A model generated the notes under the pieces. It searched no databases. It was not told where the DNA came from and was given only the letters and a program-made list of their open reading frames with translations. Positions 42,329 through 50,448 of a DNA stretch of 64,000 bases are shown piece by piece (position 1 is the stretch's first letter; each line of letters starts with the position of its first letter). Made by a program: the position numbers and the translations under genes. The DNA comes from JAGXKT01 sp964531695 (GTDB lineage Bacteria > Planctomycetota > Phycisphaerae > SM23-33). The stretch lies in NCBI GenBank assembly GCA_964531695.1, contig CAZHEH010000014.1, positions 1 through 64,000 of the forward strand, read 5' to 3'.

Positions 42329-43423
42329 TCAGGCCCGGTCGGCGTCCCCGTCCCGGTCGAGCATGCGCGCGACGTTTGCCGGGTTGACCGGCTGGATCAC
42401 GCCGCGGTCGGTGATGATGCCCGTGATCAGCTCGGCCGGGGTCACATCGAAGGCCGGGCTGTAGGTGCGGGCGTTCTCGGGAGCGGTCCGCTTGCCGAAG
42501 CCGCAGGTGATTTCATCCTCGCCCCGCTGCTCGATGGGGATTTCCTCGCCCGTCGCCAGCGAGAGGTCGAACGTGCTGTACGGGGCCGCGACGTAGAACG
42601 GCACTCCATGCCGCCGGGCGAGCACGGCGACGGTATACGTGCCGATCTTGTTGGCCGCGTCCCCGTTGGCGGCGATGCGGTCGGCCCCGGTGATGACCAT
42701 GCCGACGCGGCCTTCCTTCAGCACCTGCCCGGCCATGCCGTCCGTGACGATGACCGCCTCGATGCCCGCTTGCATCAGCTCCCAGGCGGTCAGGCGACTG
42801 CCCTGGAGGAGCGGACGGGTCTCGTCGCAGTAGACGGTCAGCCCGTGTCCGGCCGCGTGCGCGAGATACATGCCCGCCGTGGCCGTGCCGATGCCCGCCG
42901 TCGCCAAAGCTCCCGCGTTACAATGAGTTAGAACCGCGGAATGCTGCTCGATGATCGGCGCGGCGTACCGCCCGATCGCCAGGCACAGGGCGGTGTCCTC
43001 CTCGTGGATTGCCCGGGCCTCTTCCAGCATCGCAGCGCGAATGTCGTCCGTTGCGTCGCTGAGAGTCCGGTGGGCGCGCTCGGCCACGCGGCGAACCGCC
43101 CAGGAGAGGTTGACGGCCGTGGGACGGGAACCTTCCAGGTACTCCGCGGCGGCGTCTACTCCGGTAAGGAAGTCCCGCCCGTCGGGGAGCCACTCGGCCG
43201 CGACGACCATGCCGTATCCCGCGGCGACGCCGATGGCGGGCGCGCCGCGAACGGAAAGGCGGCGGATGGCCTTCCAGACGGTCTCGGCGTCGCGGCATTC
43301 GATGTAGACGGTTTCGTCGGGCAGGCGGGTCTGGTCGAGCAGGCGGAGGTAGCCGCGGACGGCATCGCCGACCCATTCCATCACGGGCACGGGGGGGAGG
43401 ACTTCGGGAGAGGCAGCGGTCAT
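42329..43423 (-). CDS. mtnA: methylthioribose-1-phosphate isomerase
   Basis: A 364-residue member of the eIF2B-like family. It converts methylthioribose 1-phosphate to the ribulose form in methionine salvage. Marks: RGAPAIGVAAGYG, THCNAGALATAGIGTA, ETRPLLQGSRLTAWEL, and ITGADRIAANGDAANKIGT with the catalytic Asp; the Cys in THCN is the other catalytic residue. The ATG at 43421-43423 is 7 nt from a TACCGT box. No other mtn gene is nearby, so a link with 5-deoxyribose disposal is also possible. Confidence 0.94.
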   Translation of the reverse strand: MTAASPEVLPPVPVMEWVGDAVRGYLRLLDQTRLPDETVYIECRDAETVWKAIRRLSVRGAPAIGVAAGYGMVVAAEWLPDGRDFLTGVDAAAEYLEGSRPTAVNLSWAVRRVAERAHRTLSDATDDIRAAMLEEARAIHEEDTALCLAIGRYAAPIIEQHSAVLTHCNAGALATAGIGTATAGMYLAHAAGHGLTVYCDETRPLLQGSRLTAWELMQAGIEAVIVTDGMAGQVLKEGRVGMVITGADRIAANGDAANKIGTYTVAVLARRHGVPFYVAAPYSTFDLSLATGEEIPIEQRGEDEITCGFGKRTAPENARTYSPAFDVTPAELITGIITDRGVIQPVNPANVARMLDRDGDADRA

Positions 43424-43430
43424 GCCGGGA

Positions 43431-43459
43431 ACGGTAGCGAATGCGGCCCGACCCTGCAA
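43431..43459 (-). promoter_or_regulatory. promoter of mtnA, leaderless geometry
   Basis: Minus strand: TTGCAG (43454-43459), 17-bp spacer, TACCGT (43431-43436). Seven nt to the ATG. Confidence 0.55.
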
Positions 43460-43523
43460 GCCCCGCGCCCGGAGCCGTGATTTGGCAAAAGGAAGCTCAC
43501 ATCCGCAAGGCGTCTGGTCGATA

Positions 43524-43529
43524 TATAAT
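43524..43529 (+). promoter_or_regulatory. -10 box of csrA
   Basis: TATAAT about 100 nt before csrA. No good -35 was found at 16-18 bp, so an activator or alternative sigma contact may be needed. Confidence 0.4.
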
Positions 43530-43627
43530 GCACGATGCGGACGGCAGCGGCGTCTTGCGCGTAGGGACGGCCGCGAAAGTAGGCGTAACGTCCGTTCCCA
43601 ACGGCGATTCCAGGGAAGGAGCCGTCG

Positions 43628-43879
43628 ATGCTGGTGCTGTCTCGACAACGAGACGAAACGATCATGATCGGCGACGACATCGAGATCACGGTCGTTGACG
43701 TGCGCGGGGAGAAGGTTCGCCTGGGCATCACGGCCCCGCCTCACATCGCCGTACACCGCAAGGAAGTCTACGATGCTATTCGTAGAGAGGGCGGCTCGAC
43801 ACGGGATCGCGGCTCCTCCCCGAACGTCAAGTCCCTCGCCGGGCGGAAGCATCCCCCCAAGGATGAGCCCGAGTCCTAG
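43628..43879 (+). CDS. csrA: carbon storage regulator CsrA
   Basis: An 83-residue RNA-binding regulator. MLVLSRQRDETIMIGDDIEI and the HRKEVYDAI segment are typical; the RNA-binding Arg (residue 44 in E. coli) is represented by the HRKE Arg. It binds GGA motifs in mRNA leaders and blocks or activates translation. The C-terminal 25 residues form a basic, disordered extension longer than usual. In flagellated bacteria it often pairs with FliW; not seen here. Its stop overlaps that of the HD-GYP gene. Confidence 0.95.
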   Translation: MLVLSRQRDETIMIGDDIEITVVDVRGEKVRLGITAPPHIAVHRKEVYDAIRREGGSTRDRGSSPNVKSLAGRKHPPKDEPES

Positions 43880-44745
43880 CCCGTTGCCGGCACCGGACAC
43901 GACGACCGCTCCGCCCCCGCCGGGCGGGCCGAGTCCAACTCGGACAGGTTCAGCACCTCCGCAAGCGATTCCACACACCGCGGGTCGTACCCGGACGGCG
44001 TGCACCGTCGCAGCTCCGCCACTGCGGCCGTGGGAGACATGGCCGGGCGATGCGGACGATCATGCGTCATCGCGTCGTACGCGTCTGCGACCGCGATGAT
44101 CCGCGCGCCGAGCGGGATGTCCCCGCCCTTCAGGCCGCCGGGGTAACCGCTGCCATTCATCCGCTCGTGGTGGTAGCGGATGGACGGCAGCGCCGGGGCC
44201 AGCGAGCGGAGCGGTTTGAGCAGTTCATACGACACGTGGCTGTGGTTCTGCACCGAACGGAAATCGGCGCCGCCGATGCACCGACGGCTGAGCAGCACGG
44301 ACTCGGGCACGGCCAGCATGCCGATGTCATGCAGCTCGCCGGCCAGGCCCAGCAGCTCGCACTGCTCCGCGGGACGGCCCATGTTCTCGGCCATCCGGCG
44401 GGTCAGCATGCCCACGTGGCGGCTGTGTCCGGCCCAGTAGGTGTCTCTCGATTCGACCTCCCGCACGATCCGCCGTAACACGGCGCTGTAGTGCCGTTCC
44501 GCCGCCAGGGCGCTGGTGCGGAGCGAGACGGATTCCTCCCCGAGCTGGCAGACCGCCCGGCGGACCTGGAGTACCAGGACGCCCGCCAACGCGATCAGCA
44601 CGAGCCCGAGCAGCAGGGACGAGGTATGCCAGCCCTCGACGGCCAAGGCGCAGGCCACAACGCCGATGGCGATCAGGGAAATGGAGACCGGTCGTACCAC
44701 GTCCCCGGCGTCGCCGAGAACGCGTAGTCTGCGAACTGCGCTCAC
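43876..44745 (-). CDS. membrane HD-GYP domain protein
   Basis: A 289-residue protein. Two N-terminal membrane segments (about 17-36 and 42-62) precede an HD-GYP domain (about 90-270) with HSRHV, ELHDIGM, and HHERMNGSGYPGGLKG. Such domains hydrolyse cyclic di-GMP. GTG at 44743-44745 is chosen, with GGGAGG 5 nt upstream; the longer frame lacks likeness. The stop is shared with csrA in the tetranucleotide CTAG (43876-43879), so the two mRNAs end tail to tail. Confidence 0.9.
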   Translation of the reverse strand: MSAVRRLRVLGDAGDVVRPVSISLIAIGVVACALAVEGWHTSSLLLGLVLIALAGVLVLQVRRAVCQLGEESVSLRTSALAAERHYSAVLRRIVREVESRDTYWAGHSRHVGMLTRRMAENMGRPAEQCELLGLAGELHDIGMLAVPESVLLSRRCIGGADFRSVQNHSHVSYELLKPLRSLAPALPSIRYHHERMNGSGYPGGLKGGDIPLGARIIAVADAYDAMTHDRPHRPAMSPTAAVAELRRCTPSGYDPRCVESLAEVLNLSELDSARPAGAERSSCPVPATG

Positions 44746-44958
44746 CTTGCCTCCCGATGCAGGTCCAGTGCCGCCCCAACGCGGGGAGCCGCGAATCGCC
44801 GGAAGCATACGATACGGGCGAGCGGAACGCACAGATCGCCGTCACTTCCGGCCGATCCGGGAAACCTCGGAGCTTTTGGGTTGCTCGCTCAACAGCCGCT
44901 TCCGGCGGACCGATAGATAGTATCGGCATTGGGGCGGATCGAAGCGCCAGGAGTAGCC

Positions 44959-45459
44959 ATGACCGCAGTGAACGAAGTCAAGCGTATTGTCAATCATCGG
45001 GAGCGCGTGCTGACCGTGTCCCAGTGGTCGCCGGTGGCCGAGGCGGCGCGGGTGATGAAGGAAAACGGCGTCGGCTCGCTGGTGGCGGTCAACGAGGACG
45101 GCGAGACCGTGGGGATCATCACCGAGCGGGACGTGCTCGGGAAAGTCGTGGCGGCAGCCGCGGACCCGTCGGAAACAACGGTGGCGGACGTAATGAGCCC
45201 CAAAGTCATCGCGTGTACGCTGTCCACCACCATCGCCCGTGCCCAGCAGATCATGGCCGGCAACTCGATCCGGCACCTGCCGGTGATCGAGGAAGGCCGG
45301 CTGATGGGCATGATCTCCAGCCGGGACATCCTCTCGCATCAGCTCTCGACTACGCAGGCGATTTTGCGGCGCCAGTCGCGCGTACTCGAGGAGTTGGAGC
45401 GGCAGCATCCCGGAATCACGCAAATCGAGAAGGATCCGACCGGACGAGTCGTGATCTGA
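44959..45459 (+). CDS. CBS-domain pair protein
   Basis: A 166-residue protein with two CBS modules: VNHRERVLTVS...GIITERDVL and MSPKVIACTLS...GMISSRDIL. CBS pairs usually bind adenine nucleotides and act as energy sensors. The last 30 residues form a helix. ATG 44959 is chosen for its AGGAG; an ATG 30 nt upstream lacks one. TATAGT-like AT-rich sequence lies at about 44910-44930. Confidence 0.88.
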   Translation: MTAVNEVKRIVNHRERVLTVSQWSPVAEAARVMKENGVGSLVAVNEDGETVGIITERDVLGKVVAAAADPSETTVADVMSPKVIACTLSTTIARAQQIMAGNSIRHLPVIEEGRLMGMISSRDILSHQLSTTQAILRRQSRVLEELERQHPGITQIEKDPTGRVVI

Positions 45460-45520
45460 CGGCACAACGAGCCGCTTGGTACGGGGAAACGGGGAGCCGG
45501 GGAAGAACCAGCAGGGGCGG

Positions 45521-45562
45521 GAAGACGAGAAGCCCGCGCAATCGCGCGGGCTTCTTGTCTTC
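45521..45562. terminator. strong bidirectional terminator
   Basis: Two 19-nt arms (45521-45539, 45544-45562) pair with a single G-T mismatch and an AATC loop; the core AGAAGCCCGCGC is a perfect 12-bp stem. It lies between the CBS gene and the convergent HEAT gene. Confidence 0.8.
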
Positions 45563-45642
45563 TACACTTCGGCGCGCCCCTGGCGGGTTGAAGCGATTCC
45601 GAAAACTCCCGCTCAGTCCACCGCGAACCGAGGCGGGGCCGC

Positions 45643-47832
45643 TCAGTCCGTGCCGGCCGTGCCCTGGATGATCGGCACGATGTCCTCGCTGGCCAGGCCC
45701 ATGGCGCCGAACGCCTCGGCCGCGGCCATGCGGATCGGATGCGACTCGGCGCCGTCCGTGGCGACGGACCGCACGCCGTCAATCTGCTTCTCCGTCAGCG
45801 AGTTCCCATAGTGCCGCATCGAGCTTCCCAGGGCCGCGTAGGCCGCCAGCCGGACCTCTTCCGGCACCGCGCCGTCGTTGGCGAACTCGGCCAGGTCCTG
45901 CTGGGCCGTGGTGTTGTCAATCGCGCCGAGGGCGTGCGCGGCGGCCTTGCGAACGGCCGCACTGTCAGAGCCCAGCGCCTGGCTCAGCGCCGGCAACACG
46001 TACGACAGGTCGTAGATCTTGCTGTCGCTCCGGCCCAGGGCCTGCACGGCCTCCGCCGCGGCAACGGCCCACCGGTCGGCCTCATCGGGGCTCAGGGGAC
46101 GCCCGACACTGGCCCGGATCGTCCGCGTCACGGCCGCGTCCAGGTCTTCTGCGTCCGGCTCGTTCGCCACGGACGCCACCGTCTCGTCGTCCTGCGTCAA
46201 CTCATCGATGCTCGGCGACTCGTTCGCAACCACCAACGGCAGCCGGACGTAGCGAGGGTCGCTTCGTACCGCGTCCAGCACCCGCTTGGCGGCCGGCCGG
46301 GCGCCGACGACCGCCACGTCCGCACCGGCATAGGGCTGGGCCTTGGCCATCGCCTTGCCCACGTCTTCGTCCTCGACGACGGTGTAGCCCGCGTCGCGCA
46401 GTTGCGCCTTGAGCAGGTTCCGCTGCTCCAGATCCTCGCAGACGAGCAGCGCGACCTTGCTGCCCGGCTGCCGCAGCGCGCCCGACAAGACCGGCATGAC
46501 CATCTGGTAGCCGGCGAAACGGACGGACGGTTGGGCCTTGGCCAGCGACACGGCCGCGAAGAACCGCACCTCGCGGTCGGGATACGTCATGGACGCCACG
46601 AGCGGGCGGGCGTCGAAGATGCGGTCCGTGCCGATGATCCGCACGAGGGACTTCAGCGCCGCCAGCGCGACGGGGGTGTTCTCGTCGTCCAGGGCGCGGC
46701 TTATGACATCCTGGAGGTACTCGGGGCTGCTGGCCAGCGCGTAGAACTGCGCGGAGGGCTGTTCCGGGCCGCGAAGCGGGTTGAGCTGCCCGGCCGGCAG
46801 GTTCGCTTCCTCGTTGAACGCGGCCGAGAGCCACATCGGCACGGCCGCGTAATACTCGTCATTGTGGGCCAGCGCCAAGCGGGCCATCCGCTTGGCGTAC
46901 ACGTCGCAGAAAACCTGGCGCGGAACGGCCACGTGGACGAGCCCCAGGCCCTCGCGCCACCGCCAGATGTTCGCGGTAGAGCTGCGGGGGTCCGGGCGGA
47001 GCGACTCGGCCCGGTAGTAGTAATGCTTGGCGTAGTCGTAGTAGAGTTCGGCGGCGGGCTTGCCCAGGGCCGTTTTGCCGCCACAGGCGATGATCGCCCG
47101 CTCGACGGCCGACTGCACCGCCGGCAGCAGCTCCTCGCGCTCGTGCAGTTCCTTCAGGCGAGGCAGCGCGTGGGGGTACTCGATCTGTCCGAGGGCGTCG
47201 GCGAAGACCTTCTGCAGATTGGCGTCACTAGTCTGGAGGGCGGCCGAAAGCGGACGAACCGCCTCTTTGCCCATATCCGGGAAAATATTGACGATCCGGG
47301 CCCGTAGCGTGTCCGGCACTTCCGGGGTCATCAGCTCCTGGATGAGGTACGGCACGGCGTACTCGCCGCTTTCCAGCAGTCGTTCGCGGCCCATATTGTA
47401 GCTTTCGAGCCCACCGCCCAGCATCTCGATGGCCTCGCGGATGCGGTCCGGATCGGCCTTCTGCTGCTGGTAGCCCTTCTCGATCAGGTCGCGGATCTGC
47501 TGGATCGGTTCTTCCATGCCCCTAAGGTGCATGCCGCGGGACAGTTCCGTCATGACCGTGGGCGGCCGCAGCGACAACTGGTACATGAGCGTCGGGCTCG
47601 GGTCCCGCTCCAGCAGGGCGGTGGCGAAGCTGCGGGCCGCGTCCGCGTTGGCCGTGCGAACGTAGTACAGCAACTGCTGCCAAAGCTCGGGCACGTTCAT
47701 CTTCGTCGCGTCGCCCACGTCCGGCCCGTCGGCCTCATCGATCGGCGGAAGGTCTTGCGCCGCGGCCAGGCCCGCCGGGGCCAGAACGGCCAGGGCCAGA
47801 ACCAGCGAAAGGAGTATTCGTCTCGTAGCCAT
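45643..47832 (-). CDS. secreted HEAT-repeat protein with receiver-like segment
   Basis: A 729-residue protein starting at the ATG at 47830-47832 (GGGAGAGATC upstream). A signal peptide ends at GLAAAQ (about residue 26). Helical repeats of HEAT type cover about 120-260 and the C-terminus from about 590 (PALSQALGSDSAAVRKAAAHALGAID, PIRMAAAEAFGAMG). Between them, residues about 460-540 (KVALLVCEDLEQRNLLKAQLRDAGYTVVEDEDVGKA) look like a receiver domain without its phospho-Asp (ADVAVVGARP). Probably a periplasmic scaffold; function unknown. Confidence 0.82.
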   Translation of the reverse strand: MATRRILLSLVLALAVLAPAGLAAAQDLPPIDEADGPDVGDATKMNVPELWQQLLYYVRTANADAARSFATALLERDPSPTLMYQLSLRPPTVMTELSRGMHLRGMEEPIQQIRDLIEKGYQQQKADPDRIREAIEMLGGGLESYNMGRERLLESGEYAVPYLIQELMTPEVPDTLRARIVNIFPDMGKEAVRPLSAALQTSDANLQKVFADALGQIEYPHALPRLKELHEREELLPAVQSAVERAIIACGGKTALGKPAAELYYDYAKHYYYRAESLRPDPRSSTANIWRWREGLGLVHVAVPRQVFCDVYAKRMARLALAHNDEYYAAVPMWLSAAFNEEANLPAGQLNPLRGPEQPSAQFYALASSPEYLQDVISRALDDENTPVALAALKSLVRIIGTDRIFDARPLVASMTYPDREVRFFAAVSLAKAQPSVRFAGYQMVMPVLSGALRQPGSKVALLVCEDLEQRNLLKAQLRDAGYTVVEDEDVGKAMAKAQPYAGADVAVVGARPAAKRVLDAVRSDPRYVRLPLVVANESPSIDELTQDDETVASVANEPDAEDLDAAVTRTIRASVGRPLSPDEADRWAVAAAEAVQALGRSDSKIYDLSYVLPALSQALGSDSAAVRKAAAHALGAIDNTTAQQDLAEFANDGAVPEEVRLAAYAALGSSMRHYGNSLTEKQIDGVRSVATDGAESHPIRMAAAEAFGAMGLASEDIVPIIQGTAGTD

Positions 47833-47975
47833 GATCTCTCCCACGTGTTGGGGTGCGTACGCCGCGCAAGCCGCCGGCGGCGGGGCCATGCTCATGCGTG
47901 ATCCTTGCAAGCTGATGGACATATGGATGGAATGACGGCAGGCCCGCGTATGCGGTGCCCGCGGTAACGGCGGCG

Positions 47976-48003
47976 ATTATAGATGCCGGGCATCACGTGT
48001 CAA
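47976..48003 (-). promoter_or_regulatory. consensus promoter with a palindrome in its spacer
   Basis: Minus strand: TTGACA (47998-48003), 16-bp spacer, TATAAT (47976-47981): both hexamers are perfect. The spacer contains GATGCC-C-GGCATC, a 13-bp palindrome (47982-47994), a likely repressor site. The leader to the HEAT gene is about 137 nt. Confidence 0.75.
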
Positions 48004-48033
48004 TCAAAACCGCCGCCCGCTTCGGCCGGGCGG
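48001..48033 (-). terminator. terminator after the LOG gene
   Basis: On the minus strand CCGCCCG-loop-CGGGCGG (48013-48033) is followed by CGGTTTTGATT. It overlaps the -35 box of the HEAT promoter by a few bases. Confidence 0.6.
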
Positions 48034-48062
48034 TTCGCCGCGACAACCGACGGACCGGCCCC

Positions 48063-48905
48063 TCACGGCTGGTTCACGTAGTGCCGTGTGAGTTCATCGC
48101 GCAGGAAGGTGAAGGCCGTGTCCACGTCATCACAGATGCGGAACAGCTTCAGATCCTCCGGGGCGATGGTGCCGTGCTCGACCAGGGCGTCGAAGTTGAT
48201 GACGCTGCGCCAGTAGTCGGCCCCATACACGATGACCGGCATATCCGGCGACTTCTTGCCCGTCTGGGCCAGCGTGAGCACCTCGAACAGCTCATCCAGC
48301 GTCCCGAAGCCACCCGGAAACGCCACCAGCGCCCGCGCCAGGTACACGAACCAGAACTTCCGCATGAAGAAATAGTGGAACTCGAAGGATAACTCCGGCG
48401 TCTGGAAGGCGTTGGCCTCCTGCTCCAGCGGAAGCGAGATATTCAAGCCGATCGAGGGGCCCCCTGCCTCCTGGGCGCCGCGATTGGCCGCCTCCATGAT
48501 GCCCGGACCGCCCCCCGAGCAAACGGCGAAGCGGTTCGAACCCGAGGGCAGCGACCGAGCCCAGTGCGTAATACGATGCGCCAAGGCCCGCGCATCCTCG
48601 TAGTAGCGCGCCATGTCGACGGCGCGGCGGGCCTCTGCCAGCCGTCGGCGGGCTTCCTCGCCCTCGTCCCCCCGCTGCTCGGCCTCGACGAGTTGGGCGT
48701 CGGCCTCCTGACCGGACACGCACCGCGTCGAGCCGAAGAACACGATCGTGTCCCGCACCCCGTGGCGGCGAAACCGCTCTGCCGGCTCCACGAACTCGCA
48801 GAGCACCCGGATCTCGCGGGCGGCCGCACTGTTCAGAAAGCGCAGATTCTTGTACGACTTCTGGGGCCAGGGCCCTTCATCCGGGACGAAGGGATCCGCA
48901 CTCAT
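48063..48905 (-). CDS. LOG-family protein
   Basis: A 280-residue Rossmann-fold protein. CSGGGPGIMEAANRGA and PGGFGTLDELFEVLT are the two signatures of the LOG family (once called lysine decarboxylases), which cleave nucleoside 5'-monophosphates with loss of the base. The N-terminal 100 residues hold a charged helical insert not usual in the shortest members. ATG 48903-48905 overlaps the phosphatase stop by 4 bp (ATGA). Confidence 0.9.
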   Translation of the reverse strand: MSADPFVPDEGPWPQKSYKNLRFLNSAAAREIRVLCEFVEPAERFRRHGVRDTIVFFGSTRCVSGQEADAQLVEAEQRGDEGEEARRRLAEARRAVDMARYYEDARALAHRITHWARSLPSGSNRFAVCSGGGPGIMEAANRGAQEAGGPSIGLNISLPLEQEANAFQTPELSFEFHYFFMRKFWFVYLARALVAFPGGFGTLDELFEVLTLAQTGKKSPDMPVIVYGADYWRSVINFDALVEHGTIAPEDLKLFRICDDVDTAFTFLRDELTRHYVNQP

Positions 48906-50326
48906 TCGGCGGACTCCGCAAGCTCCGCACGGCCGCAATCCCCCCGCCCACTTGGGCAGCTCCGGCAGCCCCCGCCCAAGGCCGCGGCCATGACGCGGTA
49001 GACGTCGGTGTTGTCCACATAGGCCCCCCAGACCGGGTCAATGCCTCGCACGAGACGGACAAACCGTTCCGCGCCCGCCCCGCGGGCGTACAGCGGAACA
49101 AGAGCGTTCGTATGACCTCCACAAAAGTGTTTGGCGCCCGGCAGCTCGCCCTTGCCTCGATTGACGACCCGCTGGAACGGCTCCTCGCCGTCCGCCTCCG
49201 GGCCCCAGATTCCGCCGCATTCGTGGTCGGACGTGACGATCACGAGCGTCTCGTCCCACGAACTATGCCGCTCCACCCATCCGGCCACGGCCTCGACGGC
49301 GCGGTTGAAGTCCGTCTGCTCCTCGATCATCCGGCCGAGTCGGCCGCCGTGATTCGCCCAATCCACCGCGCCGCCCTCGACCATCAGGAAGAAGCCCTCC
49401 TCGCCCCGGGCAAGCGTGTGGATCGCCGCCATCGTCATCGTGGGCAGGTCGGGCACGTTCTCGTTGGGCTCGTCCATGCCGTCGCCCTCCCGGCCCTCCT
49501 GGAGCGTCTTACGGCAACGCGCGACGCCGAATAGTCGATCCGGCGCCTGGGACGGATCGGCGGCGATGGCTTCGAAGTCGGCCTTCGAGTCGATCAGCGT
49601 CCAGCCCTTTCCGGTCGTGCCGGACTTCAGGTCGTCCCAGGTCGCCTTTCCTCCGACGTATTTGTACTGGCGAGCCGCCTCGTCCACGGGCTCGCCGTTG
49701 TCGTCGTACTCCGGGTGCCCGCAGCCCATCACGACATCCAGCGTACGCCCGTAGATCATCTCCCGCGCGATGGCGACATAGTTGCCCCGCGAGTCATTGT
49801 GCGCCGCCAGGGCGGCCGGCGTGGCGTGGGCGAAGTGCACGGAGGTCACCGCCCCCGCCTTCATGCCCTTGTGATCGGCCCGTTCCGCGATGGTCGCCAG
49901 GTCGCGTCGATCGATGTCAACCGCGATCGCGCCCCCGTAGGTCTTCCGACCGGTATAAAGGGCCGTGGCGGCCGCGGCCGAGTCGGTCGCCGGGTACTCA
50001 TACACCGACCAGTCGAACTCCGACCAGAACTTCTCGGGGTCGTATCCGCCGGGCTCGCCGTCCCGGCCGAGCATGTACGTCGTGCAGGCCAGCCGGACGG
50101 GCCAGCCGTCGTACACCTGCCGGCCCAGCTCGCCGTGCTGGTAATAGCTCGTCGCGTCGAAGCAGTTGAACCCCGCCCCGTCGCTGACCAGCAGGATGAT
50201 GTTCTTGGCCTGCCCGTGCTCCCTCGGGCCGTGAAGGCCAACCTCCGGCTCGCCGTCCGCCGCCGCGGCGCACGCCACCGGCAGAATCGACATCACCATC
50301 GCGACCATGAGTCTGTATCGTTTCAT
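48902..50326 (-). CDS. alkaline phosphatase
   Basis: A 474-residue secreted metalloenzyme. Signal peptide MKRYRLM... ends near ACAAAADG. Catalytic Ser in ATDSAAAATA near residue 107, metal ligands in LLVSDGAGF, EGGAVDWANHGG, TSDHECGGIW and GGHTNALVPL. It releases phosphate from monoesters in the periplasm. The C-terminal Cys-rich stretch (GGGCRSCPSGRGDCG) is odd and could bind metal or form disulfides. It is expressed from the divergent promoter region 50361-50421. Confidence 0.92.
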   Translation of the reverse strand: MKRYRLMVAMVMSILPVACAAAADGEPEVGLHGPREHGQAKNIILLVSDGAGFNCFDATSYYQHGELGRQVYDGWPVRLACTTYMLGRDGEPGGYDPEKFWSEFDWSVYEYPATDSAAAATALYTGRKTYGGAIAVDIDRRDLATIAERADHKGMKAGAVTSVHFAHATPAALAAHNDSRGNYVAIAREMIYGRTLDVVMGCGHPEYDDNGEPVDEAARQYKYVGGKATWDDLKSGTTGKGWTLIDSKADFEAIAADPSQAPDRLFGVARCRKTLQEGREGDGMDEPNENVPDLPTMTMAAIHTLARGEEGFFLMVEGGAVDWANHGGRLGRMIEEQTDFNRAVEAVAGWVERHSSWDETLVIVTSDHECGGIWGPEADGEEPFQRVVNRGKGELPGAKHFCGGHTNALVPLYARGAGAERFVRLVRGIDPVWGAYVDNTDVYRVMAAALGGGCRSCPSGRGDCGRAELAESAE

Positions 50327-50360
50327 TTCGGCTTCACCTCCGTGGTTCAAGGAACCAACT

Positions 50361-50390
50361 ATCATACGGGCGCCATCCTCCCCGGTGCAA
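50361..50390 (-). promoter_or_regulatory. promoter of the alkaline phosphatase-LOG operon
   Basis: Minus strand: TTGCAC (50385-50390), 18-bp spacer, TATGAT (50361-50366). A TGGTTC-CTT-GAACCA hairpin (50343-50357) begins the leader. No obvious pho box was seen. Confidence 0.5.
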
Positions 50391-50392
50391 AC

Positions 50393-50421
50393 TTGCCGGT
50401 CCGGCCGGGCCCGTCTACAAT
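50393..50421 (+). promoter_or_regulatory. promoter of the SGNH hydrolase gene
   Basis: TTGCCG (50393-50398), 17-bp spacer, TACAAT (50416-50421). It stands back to back with the phosphatase promoter, the -35 boxes 2 bp apart. Confidence 0.6.
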
Positions 50422-50448
50422 CCCCGCAGCCCAAGCGGAAGGACTGCC

